Below, one piece after another: positions 1 through 6,946 of a stretch of DNA of 11,214 bases. The notes beneath the pieces were generated by a model. That model had not been told where the DNA came from. It made no database searches and worked only from the letters and a program-made list of their open reading frames with translations. The DNA is from Deltaproteobacteria bacterium (GTDB taxonomy: Bacteria > Desulfobacterota > Syntrophia > Syntrophales > UBA2210). The first letter of the stretch is position 1. The number at the start of each line of letters is the position of its first letter. A program made the translations under genes and the position numbers. The stretch covers positions 1 through 11,214 of the forward strand of contig JAFDAR010000014.1 in NCBI GenBank assembly GCA_019313735.1, written 5' to 3'.

Positions 1-42
1 TATATGATTTTTTCGATTGACAAAAGATTCATATGGGAGTAC

Positions 43-155
43 GAGAAACTCTAGGCCTTCGAGTGTGGTGACCTAAAGGTCAATCCCATGGCACCGTACC
101 GATGGGTTTTCCCGGAAACGGGGAAGCCTCCCGTGATTGGAAAGGAGGTTAACTC
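43..155 (+). promoter_or_regulatory. Moco/Tuco-class (molybdenum or tungsten cofactor) riboswitch aptamer
   Basis: The segment folds into a closed multi-branched RNA. A closing stem pairs GAG 43-45 and AACT 47-50 with GGTT 147-150 and CTC 153-155. Inside are three hairpins: TGACC 69-73 with GGTCA 78-82; CCCATGG 85-91 with CC-G-ATGGG 99-106; and a GAAA-capped stem, TTTTCCCG 107-114 with CGGGGAAG 119-126. The conserved 3' block GCCTCCCGTGATTGGAAAGG (126-145) closely matches, from memory, the block in the E. coli moaA leader that defines the Moco RNA motif. The first gene pair downstream encodes an AOR-family pyranopterin enzyme and its ferredoxin, which fits cofactor sensing. Some family members are proposed to sense tungsten cofactor; which metal this one senses cannot be told by eye. 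The aptamer ends about 510 nt before the first start codon, which is unusually far. Confidence 0.85.
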
Positions 156-665
156 TTATATAGCCGTTTGTATGAGTTCTGCAGGAGGGGACGACACAGT
201 GGTTATTTCACGGGTGCTTCAAAAGCATAATTATCTTTCGTGTTTTCCTTTCTGTACATCTGCATGTCTCATCTTTTCTTATAAAGTTCTGTCTTCAATT
301 CATTCATTTTTCAAAAAAAGCATGGCGGCAAATTGTTGTCGTAGCGGTATACTGCGCCGCTTTAAGATCATGGTGATCAAATTTACACCTAAATTTTTTT
401 CGTCTTACCGGTCTGCTATTCAGAAAGTAAGTACGATAAAATCAGAAGGGAGGTGCTGAATTAAACTCTGAAAGCTGTAAAACCGCAAGGTCAAAGACAG
501 AGGGCTAAAAGCTAAAGGACTCAAGCTCAAATTTCTGGACTAGGATTAGAGGATTAGCCCCTCAATCCTTTCAGCCATTAGCTTTCGTTACTGGTATCAA
601 CATCTAATAAAAAATGAAGTTGTTGATAATAAAGACTAATAAGCGATCAGGATGGAGGTTATACT
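156..665 (+). other. Long non-coding leader between riboswitch and first gene
   Basis: No convincing gene is seen. A + strand open frame runs to 459, but it begins inside the aptamer, has no well-placed ribosome binding site and encodes a Cys/Ser/Phe-rich sequence resembling no family I recognise. The stretch is AT-rich around 225-430. It contains a short GC hairpin near 345-362 (AGCGG with CCGCT) followed only by TTT, too weak to call a terminator, and a purine-rich repetitive part (about 470-590) with strong inverted repeats. GGAGG at 655-659 is the ribosome binding site of the gene starting at 666. If the riboswitch controls that gene, this stretch should hold its expression platform, but I cannot identify one. 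Confidence 0.6.
508..585 (+). repeat. Nested inverted repeat / strong hairpin in the leader
   Basis: An inner hairpin pairs AGGATT 542-547 and GAGG 549-552 with CCTC 560-563 and AATCCT 564-569: ten base pairs with one bulged A and the 7-nt loop ATTAGCC. It sits inside an outer perfect 8-bp inverted repeat, AAAGCTAA 508-515 with TTAGCTTT 578-585. The surrounding DNA repeats GCTAAA/GCTGTAAA-like words. It could be a dispersed intergenic repeat element, an RNA stability structure or part of a riboswitch expression platform. The tail after the inner stem is only TTC, so it is not a typical intrinsic terminator. Confidence 0.6.
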
Positions 666-1388
666 ATGGAAAGAGAAGAGAAGAAATATCCTGATGTTCT
701 TCAAAAAGAGACGACTCGCCGCGGGTTTTTGAAAGGAGCTGCTGTCGTAGCAGCAGGAGGGGCGGTTGCAATGGCAACAGTTGGTGCCGTAAAACCCGGT
801 GCTGCCAAGGCCTCGGAACCGGCGAAACCCCTCAAAACGATCAGGCATCTGTTTGTCGAACGTCAGAACTGTACCGGATGCCGGGGATGCGAATTTGCCT
901 GTTCCCTGCACCATGAAGGTGTTGTCAGGCCGGAGGCTGCGAGAGTGCACGTCAATACGTATAAGGGTATCGTTGATATCCCTGTCATTTGCTGGCATTG
1001 CGAAGATGCACCCTGTATTGAAGCGTGTCCCGTTGAACCTAAGGCTATCTATAAAGATGAAAAAACGAACGGCATCCTGCTGAATAATGATACATGCCTG
1101 GGTGCCAAGTGCAGTAAGTGTGTGGAGGCATGCCCGGCACAGTTCCTGAGGCTGCATCCCGATACGGGACACCCTCTGACATGTGACCTCTGCGGTGGTG
1201 ACCCGGAATGTGTTAAAGCATGCCTGGAACAATCAGGGAATCCTCAGGGACCCTGCATTCTGGGAGACAAACTCGGTTTCGGCGTGAATTTGGCGTATCG
1301 TGAAGTAACACCGGATGAAGCGGCTGAGGATCTGATTTCCGACCTCTTCTATCCAAATGAGACCGGGGAAAGGAGGGATCTATCATGA
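666..1388 (+). CDS. Tat-exported four-[4Fe-4S] ferredoxin subunit, probable AOR partner
   Basis: This is a 240-residue electron-transfer protein of the DmsB/NrfC/YdhX type. A twin-arginine signal is clear: TRRGFLKG at 17-24, a hydrophobic Ala/Val/Gly stretch to about 42, and a plausible A-K-A cleavage site at 47-49. Four cluster motifs follow: Cys69/72/75/79, Cys109/112/117/121, Cys144/149/152/156 and Cys173/176/182/186, giving sixteen ligands for four cubanes. The start has a good ribosome binding site (GGAGG, 655-659). The stop overlaps the AOR start by four bases (ATGA), implying translational coupling and probably a physical complex. Compare the E. coli ydh cluster, where a Tat-type ferredoxin (YdhX) is encoded with the AOR-family protein YdhV. 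The inferred role is to carry electrons to or from the AOR. The Tat leader predicts export across the cytoplasmic membrane. Confidence 0.9.
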   Translation: MEREEKKYPDVLQKETTRRGFLKGAAVVAAGGAVAMATVGAVKPGAAKASEPAKPLKTIRHLFVERQNCTGCRGCEFACSLHHEGVVRPEAARVHVNTYKGIVDIPVICWHCEDAPCIEACPVEPKAIYKDEKTNGILLNNDTCLGAKCSKCVEACPAQFLRLHPDTGHPLTCDLCGGDPECVKACLEQSGNPQGPCILGDKLGFGVNLAYREVTPDEAAEDLISDLFYPNETGERRDLS

Positions 1389-3190
1389 CAACACCACGAG
1401 GAGGAAATTTCGGAAAGGTTCTGGAGATCGACCTGTCGAAAAAGACTTTTAAAACACGTACCGTTTCGGAGGATATATATCAGAAATTTCTCGGTGGGGC
1501 AGGCATGGGCGATTATTTTCTTCTGGACGAGTATAAAAGCCATAAGGATCCCTTTGCTGAAGATAGTTTCCTGTATCTTGGGGCGGGTCCGCTCGACGGA
1601 ACATATTGCCCGTCCACCAGGATGAGCGTTGTCAATATGAGTCCCTACACCAAACGGCTCAGCCATGCCGAGGTGGGAGCACATATCGGAGCCGAGATTA
1701 AATGGGCCGGCTGGGACGGTATCTACATCCGGGGAAAATCGAAAAAACCTGTGTGGCTCTATATCCGGAATGACAAGGTGGAATTCAGAGATGCCGGTAA
1801 TTTATGGGGCAAGGATACCTCTTCAACAGAAGATATGATTACAGAGGAGCTCAGCGATCCCCGTGTCAGAATTGCCTGTATCGGTCCCGCCGGTGAAAAT
1901 GAGGTCCTGTATGCTGCTCTTATTGTAGAGCGTTTCCGGGCTGCCGCGAGAACGAGCACCGGCGCGCTTATGGGAAACAAGAAATTGAAGGCTATCGCTA
2001 TTAAGGGAACCGGGTATGTTCCCGCGGCCGACAATGATAGATTTCTAAAAGCGGCGAAGGCGGCGAAACAGTACGCTGTTGATCATGAAGGCTGGCAAGG
2101 TATCAAGCGATGGGGCACTGCAGGCCTTCTTGAATTGAAAAACTGGGGCACAGGATCACTCATTACAAAGAATTACCAGACTACATGGTTCCCCGACGTT
2201 GCATACATTGGTGCCGAGGAAGCAAGCCGCCGGTTCTGGAAGAGGAATGTGGCCTGCACGAACTGCCCCGTTCACTGTCAGAAACTGGGTGTAATCCGTG
2301 GAGGGAAATATAGTGGTCTCATTGGCGAAGGTCCCGAATATGAAACTGGCGGTCTTCTGGGCAGTAATGTCGGTGTTTCTGAATTTGACGGCATGATGGC
2401 TGCCATCGAGCTCTGCGATGCCCTCGGCCTTGATGCCATTTCAACCGGTGGATCTATCGGTTTTGCCATGGAATGTGTCCAGAGAGGTGTTCTTTCGAAG
2501 GCTGATCTTGACGGCATTGATCTTGAATGGGGTAATGCGGATGCGGTCGTCGAAATGGTGCAAAAAATTGCGTACAAGAACGGAAAGGCAGGCAAGCTGC
2601 TTTCCAAGGGCGTTGCGGCTATGGCGAAAGAGATCGGCCATGGTTCCGAAAAATGGGCCAGTCACACAAAAGGCAAGGAGATGGCCGCTCATGATCCACG
2701 TGGCGATAAGCCACGCGGCGTAAGTTATGCCATGGGTCAGTGCGGTGGCGATCATCATGAAGCAAACAGTCCTGCCGGTCAGGCCAAACGATGTCTGCAC
2801 AATTCGCTTGTTACCTGTTCATTTGTCGGTGGTTACTGGTCACTTGGCATGTTCACCGATATGCTGAACCCGCTGTGCGGATGGCGTATAACGGGCGATG
2901 ATCTGATGAAAACAGGCCAACGCATCCGAACTCTGGAGCGTTGCTTTGATGTACGTGAGGGCATCAGCCGGAAGGACGACGTCCTGCCATACCGGATGAT
3001 GAACGAACATCTCCCGGAAGGACCGAAGAAAGGAGCTATTTTCTCCCAGGCCGAGATGAAAAAAGTACAGGATGATTATTATGCGTACTTTGGCTGGGAT
3101 AACAATGGTATTCCGACCGAGAAGACATTGAAAAATCTCGGCCTCGAGTTCGCGATAGATGATGTCAGGGAAGCAAAGAAGGCACTGTAA
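1385..3190 (+). CDS. aor: AOR-family tungsto/molybdopterin aldehyde:ferredoxin oxidoreductase
   Basis: At 601 residues the protein has the usual family length. The N-terminal AFOR domain (about 5-208) contains the pterin-binding GALMGNKKLKAI at 193-204. The C-terminal helical domain contains GPEYET at 316-321, with the conserved acidic residues near the metal site, DPRG near 440-445, and a His-rich segment at about 453-459 where AORs carry an active-site His. The [4Fe-4S] ligands are Cys291, Cys294, Cys298 and Cys478, spaced as in Pyrococcus AOR. Family enzymes interconvert aldehydes and carboxylates using ferredoxin; relatives include BamB (benzoyl-CoA reductase) and YdhV, so the substrate is uncertain. 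No signal peptide is visible although the coupled upstream ferredoxin has a Tat leader. Start: ATG overlapping the upstream stop, with AAGGAGGG just before it. An intrinsic terminator follows directly. Confidence 0.93.
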   Translation: MTTPRGGNFGKVLEIDLSKKTFKTRTVSEDIYQKFLGGAGMGDYFLLDEYKSHKDPFAEDSFLYLGAGPLDGTYCPSTRMSVVNMSPYTKRLSHAEVGAHIGAEIKWAGWDGIYIRGKSKKPVWLYIRNDKVEFRDAGNLWGKDTSSTEDMITEELSDPRVRIACIGPAGENEVLYAALIVERFRAAARTSTGALMGNKKLKAIAIKGTGYVPAADNDRFLKAAKAAKQYAVDHEGWQGIKRWGTAGLLELKNWGTGSLITKNYQTTWFPDVAYIGAEEASRRFWKRNVACTNCPVHCQKLGVIRGGKYSGLIGEGPEYETGGLLGSNVGVSEFDGMMAAIELCDALGLDAISTGGSIGFAMECVQRGVLSKADLDGIDLEWGNADAVVEMVQKIAYKNGKAGKLLSKGVAAMAKEIGHGSEKWASHTKGKEMAAHDPRGDKPRGVSYAMGQCGGDHHEANSPAGQAKRCLHNSLVTCSFVGGYWSLGMFTDMLNPLCGWRITGDDLMKTGQRIRTLERCFDVREGISRKDDVLPYRMMNEHLPEGPKKGAIFSQAEMKKVQDDYYAYFGWDNNGIPTEKTLKNLGLEFAIDDVREAKKAL

Positions 3191-3195
3191 TCTTG

Positions 3196-3240
3196 AAAAA
3201 GCGGAAGGTCACTAATGTGTGCCTTCCGCCTTTTTCTTCT
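3196..3240 (+). terminator. Rho-independent terminator after the AOR gene
   Basis: GCGGAAGG (3201-3208) pairs perfectly with CCTTCCGC (3222-3229). The stem extends through a small internal loop by CAC/GTG with a TAAT turn, and CTTTTTCTTCT follows. The preceding AAAAA can also pair with the T-run. It starts six bases after the AOR stop. The next gene begins at 3262 with little room for a new promoter, so the terminator may be leaky, giving reduced downstream expression. Confidence 0.85.
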
Positions 3241-3261
3241 GACCTGCGGAGCAACAGATTC

Positions 3262-3948
3262 ATGAAGATATCCCGAAGGGGGATATTGCATTTTATGCTC
3301 AGTGGCATAGCCTCCTTTTTTCTTTTTTTTGTGTTTAAAATCAGCGGAGCAAGAGTTCTGCCGCGCCCGCCGGCTTCGCTTGTAGAAAATGAATTTCTCA
3401 AATACTGCACCCGTTGTTACAAATGTATCGATGTCTGCCCTGCCGGGGCTCTTCATCCCGCTTCTATCCTTGACGGTATATCCAATCTTGGCACCCCCGT
3501 TCTTGACTGGAACAAGTGTATTCTCTGCATGGAGTGTGTAAGGGTGTGTCCTACCGGTGCCATCAAGAAAGTCCCAAAGGAAGAGGTTGATATCGGGAAC
3601 GCAGTGATCGATCCTGATACATGTCTCTCTTGGACAAAAAAGAGAAGATGCAAAAACTGTTACAAGGCCTGTAAGTATGATGCCATCAAGCTGGAAAAGA
3701 GGCGCTTTCCTGTAATCATAGAGGATAAATGCAATGGTTGTGGTGCTTGTGTGGAACGGTGTCCAACCGATCCTAAGTCTATTGTTGTACATTACGACAA
3801 GGTAAAAAGGTTTGATCCTTCCGAAAATCGATTTGCTTTACGCTTGGAGGATCGTGTAGGATCCTACGATTTCCCCCCACCTGGTTTCAAGACATGGATT
3901 ACAAGGCGAATTGAAAAACTGGCTATACATTATGGTGTTATGAAATAA
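3262..3948 (+). CDS. MauM/NapG-type four-[4Fe-4S] ferredoxin with Tat-like N-terminus
   Basis: This 228-residue protein begins with SRRGILHF (4-11) followed by a strongly hydrophobic run to about 27, resembling a Tat signal or signal anchor. After it comes the NapG-like segment with RPP at 35-37 and four cubane sites: Cys49/52/55/59, Cys86/89/92/96, Cys121/130/133/137 (with the long first spacing seen in NapG) and Cys157/160/163/167. NapG-family proteins pass electrons between a quinol-oxidising membrane partner and a periplasmic enzyme; no NapH-like membrane partner is visible here. The frame is open from a TTG at 3193, but that start would put the intrinsic terminator inside the coding sequence and bury the Tat motif 23 residues in. 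ATG 3262, with GGAG at 3247-3250, is therefore preferred. It likely links the AOR unit to the Hdr-like genes or to a quinone pool (inference). Confidence 0.85.
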   Translation: MKISRRGILHFMLSGIASFFLFFVFKISGARVLPRPPASLVENEFLKYCTRCYKCIDVCPAGALHPASILDGISNLGTPVLDWNKCILCMECVRVCPTGAIKKVPKEEVDIGNAVIDPDTCLSWTKKRRCKNCYKACKYDAIKLEKRRFPVIIEDKCNGCGACVERCPTDPKSIVVHYDKVKRFDPSENRFALRLEDRVGSYDFPPPGFKTWITRRIEKLAIHYGVMK

Positions 3949-3961
3949 GGATCAGGTTCTA

Positions 3962-5221
3962 ATGGTTGATTCTGGGTATATGCGTAAAACTGAAAACGGT
4001 ACCGTGCTTGTCATCGGGGGCGGCGTGGCGGGGATAACTGCCTCACTGGACCTGGCAAATACTGGTCAAGTCGTTCATCTGGTAGAAAACGACCACCATC
4101 TTGGCGGTCAAGTCTCAAAACTGGATAAACTCTATCCGACCGATCACTGTGCCTTTTGTCCTCTCTGGACAGATGTCAAAAAATGCATGGAACATCCCTT
4201 AATTACTGTCCATACCTTGTCCCACGTGAAAGAGTTAAAAAAAGAAAACGGCAATTATTCAGCTGTCATCTTGAGAGGTCCCCATTACATAGATGAAAAG
4301 AAATGTATCTTCTGCGGGCGGTGCGAGAAGGAGTGTCCGGCTGGTGCCATCCACCCTAACTGGGAACACTTATACCCTCCATCTTTCGTGATCGATGAAA
4401 CTTTATGTACAAAATGTGGCAACTGCACAAAGATATGCCCCTCGGGGGCCATTAATATGGATCTGGAAGAAGAGGAAACAACTCTTCTTGTGAGTGATGT
4501 TATATGGGCTACCGGTTTTAAAGAGGCGGATATCCATCATCTCAAGGAATACGGGAGCGGAACCCACCCTGATATTATGACATCCATGAAATTTGAAGAG
4601 TGGACAGCGGAAGCGGGAACCAATAGGGGAAATATTATTAAAAGATCAGATCGTGCAGTACCGACAAATATTGCTTTTATTCAGTGTGCCGGAGCGAGGG
4701 ATTTGAGAATGATTCCTTCCTGCTCGGGCGTCTGCTGCATGCATGCCTTCAAGCAGGCCGGGTGGGTGAAAAAGAGAAACCCCAGAATCGATTGTTACAT
4801 CTTTTATACCGATTTAAGAACGGTAGGGCGGGATTATTACAGATACTCTCTGAAGAAGTTTGAAGGTAGTGAAGTTAAACTTGTCAGGGGAAGACCGGGG
4901 TTGATCCATCCCCTGCCCGGTGGTGATGGAATCGCGGTACAATTTGAAAATACCCTGACACAAAAAAGAGAGATCCGGAAATTTGACATGGTTGTATTGA
5001 ATGGGAATATTCAGCCTTCCCTGAGTCAGCTCCGTCCGGCACAACCCGGGAGCATAGCAACTCCCCAGACAGACAAAGAAGGCTTCGTTATCACAGTGTC
5101 AGGCGAAACTTCTAATTTTGCATGCGGCTTCGGTCTGGAACCGGCAGATGTTGCCGAGTCAGTTATCCAGGCGTCTGCTGCCGCAATGAGAGTTATGAAT
5201 AAAGAATCGGATCAACGGTAG
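3962..5221 (+). CDS. HdrA/QmoA-like FAD and iron-sulfur flavoprotein (short form)
   Basis: At 419 residues the length is close to QmoA, well below methanogen HdrA. The FAD Rossmann motif GGGVAG is at 19-24, with acidic Glu42 at the end of the second strand. A Cys63-x2-Cys66 pair with Cys75 lies where HdrA carries its conserved Cys-containing loop. Two inserted ferredoxin clusters follow: Cys115/118/121/125 and Cys149/152/155/159. Then comes the HdrA-type flavin-proximal cluster motif Cys242, Cys254, Cys258-Cys259. The HdrA N-terminal domain is missing, but the next gene carries one. HdrA proteins bifurcate or confurcate electrons at FAD between ferredoxin and a second acceptor; QmoA relatives link to quinones in sulfate reducers. 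It is cytoplasmic, with no signal seen. TAAGGA upstream gives a reasonable ribosome binding site; a second ATG at 3980 is possible. Confidence 0.88.
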   Translation: MVDSGYMRKTENGTVLVIGGGVAGITASLDLANTGQVVHLVENDHHLGGQVSKLDKLYPTDHCAFCPLWTDVKKCMEHPLITVHTLSHVKELKKENGNYSAVILRGPHYIDEKKCIFCGRCEKECPAGAIHPNWEHLYPPSFVIDETLCTKCGNCTKICPSGAINMDLEEEETTLLVSDVIWATGFKEADIHHLKEYGSGTHPDIMTSMKFEEWTAEAGTNRGNIIKRSDRAVPTNIAFIQCAGARDLRMIPSCSGVCCMHAFKQAGWVKKRNPRIDCYIFYTDLRTVGRDYYRYSLKKFEGSEVKLVRGRPGLIHPLPGGDGIAVQFENTLTQKREIRKFDMVVLNGNIQPSLSQLRPAQPGSIATPQTDKEGFVITVSGETSNFACGFGLEPADVAESVIQASAAAMRVMNKESDQR

Positions 5222-5229
5222 AATGAAAT

Positions 5230-6924
5230 ATGGCAAGAATATCTGTTTTTCTATGCAAATGTTTCGGAGAAATTGATAATACTGTCGATTTTGATTTAAT
5301 CAGGGATGAATTATCAAAAGATCCTTCTGTTGTCCTCATATCGACTGTTGATTCCCTGTGTCTCGAAACCGATATAGAAAAGACTCTTTCCCGAATAAAG
5401 GAGAGCAACTCTGATAAGGTATTGATCGTCGCCTGTTCGATATTGTCGAGAGGCAATCTTGTCGTCGAATCTCTTATCAAAGAGGGCATAGAACGGCATA
5501 AAATTGGCCTGGTGGATATAAGGGAAGGATGTGCATGGATTCATGGCAACAATCCTGAAGACGCTTCAAAAAAAGCAAAAGACCTCATAAATATGGGAAT
5601 CGCCGCCCTTCAAAATAAAAAACTATCCGACGACATGTCTGTAACCGTTCATCCGAATGCTCTTATAATAGGTGCAGGCCCCGCAGGTCTTGCCGCAGCC
5701 ATATCCATAGTAGAGATGGGATATGAGGTTAGTATCCTCGAAAGATCAAAGGATCCCGGAGGGATGCTTCGATTAATCTCCCGATGTTATCCTGGTAACG
5801 ACGATGCGTCGAACAAACTGGAGCCATATGTTAGAGAGGTTGAAAACAACCCCCTCATTACCTTTTATCCGCAATCAAAAATCGCTTCTATTGAGGGAGA
5901 CACCGGCAATTTCACCGTTCACTTTTCATCTCAGGGAAAAGATAAATCTATTCAATCAGGGATTATCATCATTGCAACAGGTTCGAAAATATTTTTTCCG
6001 ACCGGTCTTTATCGTTATGGCGAAATCAAGAATGTGATTACACAGATGGAGTTTGAGAGACAACTCCTGAATGGATCATTAGAAACGAAAAGACCTGTCT
6101 TTATACAATGTGTTGGCGCAAGAGATAGAAAAAGGCCGTATTGTTCAACTATCTGTTGTCCAATCAGTCTTAAGAATGCTTCGAGGATCGCTGAAGATGT
6201 CCCTGGCGCGTCAGTCTTTATTCTTCACCGGGGGATCATGACGCCGGGGAACACCCTGGAGAAATATTACAGGGATACGCTCGCGAGTGGCGTACAGTTT
6301 ATTCGTTTTGAAGAGGAACAACCGCCTCGAATTATAGGCAGTGATCATGTTGAATCCGTTGAAGTTTATGATGCGATAACCGGTATTACAAGAAAAATTG
6401 AGACAGATCTGGTGGTCTTAAGTACTCCCCTTGTTCCCAATAATGATAATGCGCAACTGGCAAAGATGCTGGATATCGAAATTGACCGTTATGGATTTTT
6501 CTCGGAGATCTATCCGATGCATCCCCTGGAAACAAAAACGGATGGAATATTCATATGCGGTTCCGCGAGATGGCCCGTTTCTTCAGATCAAGCGATATTA
6601 CAGGGTAAGGCTGCAGCGATGAAGGCCGTTACGTATTTAAAGCAGAGTGCGATTGTCGCATCCACACTCAGCCGGGTCCCCGGTCTGAAAGCAGGTCATG
6701 CCCGGATTGTTACCGAATCCTGCACGGGATGTGGCAACTGTGTTGCCGCCTGTCCCTTCAACGCCTGTAATCTTGAAAAGATGGAGGGCAGGTATATCAG
6801 CGTTGTTAACATGATGAAATGCAAGGCATGTGGAAGCTGTGTTTCCGTATGTCCTAACGGGAGTGTACAGATTCCTGAGCATAATTATCGCATGGTGGGT
6901 GAAATGATAAAAATGGCGTTTTAG
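5230..6924 (+). CDS. hdrA: HdrA-like flavoprotein with N-terminal HdrA domain and C-terminal ferredoxins
   Basis: This is a 564-residue protein. Residues 1-130 match the HdrA N-terminal domain in style (FLCKCFGEI near the start, a VACS element around 67-70, REGCAWIH at 99-106). The FAD site GAGPAG is at 148-153 with a DPGGM element near 175-179. The flavin-proximal cluster motif Cys294, Cys305, Cys309-Cys310 is intact. Two C-terminal [4Fe-4S] motifs follow: Cys498/501/504/508 and Cys531/534/537/541. It lacks the inserted ferredoxin found in the preceding 419-residue paralogue, and where that protein has HCAFC this one has only RCYP. The two genes are eight bases apart and probably form an HdrA-HdrA' pair with two FADs, one perhaps the bifurcating flavin and the other exchanging electrons with a second carrier (inference). 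The ribosome binding site is weak, suggesting coupling to the upstream gene. Confidence 0.88.
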   Translation: MARISVFLCKCFGEIDNTVDFDLIRDELSKDPSVVLISTVDSLCLETDIEKTLSRIKESNSDKVLIVACSILSRGNLVVESLIKEGIERHKIGLVDIREGCAWIHGNNPEDASKKAKDLINMGIAALQNKKLSDDMSVTVHPNALIIGAGPAGLAAAISIVEMGYEVSILERSKDPGGMLRLISRCYPGNDDASNKLEPYVREVENNPLITFYPQSKIASIEGDTGNFTVHFSSQGKDKSIQSGIIIIATGSKIFFPTGLYRYGEIKNVITQMEFERQLLNGSLETKRPVFIQCVGARDRKRPYCSTICCPISLKNASRIAEDVPGASVFILHRGIMTPGNTLEKYYRDTLASGVQFIRFEEEQPPRIIGSDHVESVEVYDAITGITRKIETDLVVLSTPLVPNNDNAQLAKMLDIEIDRYGFFSEIYPMHPLETKTDGIFICGSARWPVSSDQAILQGKAAAMKAVTYLKQSAIVASTLSRVPGLKAGHARIVTESCTGCGNCVAACPFNACNLEKMEGRYISVVNMMKCKACGSCVSVCPNGSVQIPEHNYRMVGEMIKMAF

Positions 6925-6946
6925 AAAAATGCCAAAAGACTTTTTT
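6914..6946 (+). terminator. Possible weak intrinsic terminator or attenuator overlapping the hdrA stop
   Basis: TGGCGTTTT (6914-6922) pairs with AAAATGCCA (6926-6934), nine pairs with one G-U, around a 3-nt AGA loop that includes part of the stop codon. A T6 run (6941-6946) lies six bases after the stem rather than directly next to it, so + strand termination would be poor. Read on the opposite strand the same stem is followed at once by five Ts and would be a better terminator, yet no minus-strand gene ends here. The 108-nt gap to the next gene is the longest inside the downstream block. Confidence 0.35.

Noticed and set aside
2..45. Promoter elements: a perfect TTGACA at 17-22 and a TATGAT at 3-8
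   Set aside because: TTGACA has only TACGAG at 17-nt spacing and would start transcription inside the first aptamer stem. TATGAT is better placed to give a start before the aptamer, but its -35 would lie outside the window, so neither can be supported.
203..307. Minus-strand frame of 35 codons with an in-frame TGA, considered as a tiny selenoprotein or broken gene
   Set aside because: There is no ribosome binding site, no SECIS-like hairpin I can see and no recognisable product; likely chance in AT-rich DNA.
88..459. Open + strand frame of about 123 codons starting inside the riboswitch
   Set aside because: It begins within the conserved aptamer, lacks a well-placed ribosome binding site and has no recognisable protein features; the internal ATG at 172 lies about 22 bases from the nearest GGAGG.
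2694..2716. CGTGGC/GCCACG hairpin inside the AOR gene
   Set aside because: It lies in the conserved DPRG coding segment and has no T-run or other regulatory context; likely incidental.
1385..3190. Naming the AOR-family gene bamB (class II benzoyl-CoA reductase)
   Set aside because: HdrA- and MvhD-like genes are nearby, but the BamC-type small ferredoxin order, BamD and BamG-I genes are absent and the upstream ferredoxin carries a Tat leader; sequence reading alone does not place it with BamB.
3193..3261. TTG-initiated N-terminal extension of the NapG-like protein
   Set aside because: It overlaps an intrinsic terminator and would bury the twin-arginine segment; ATG 3262 fits better.
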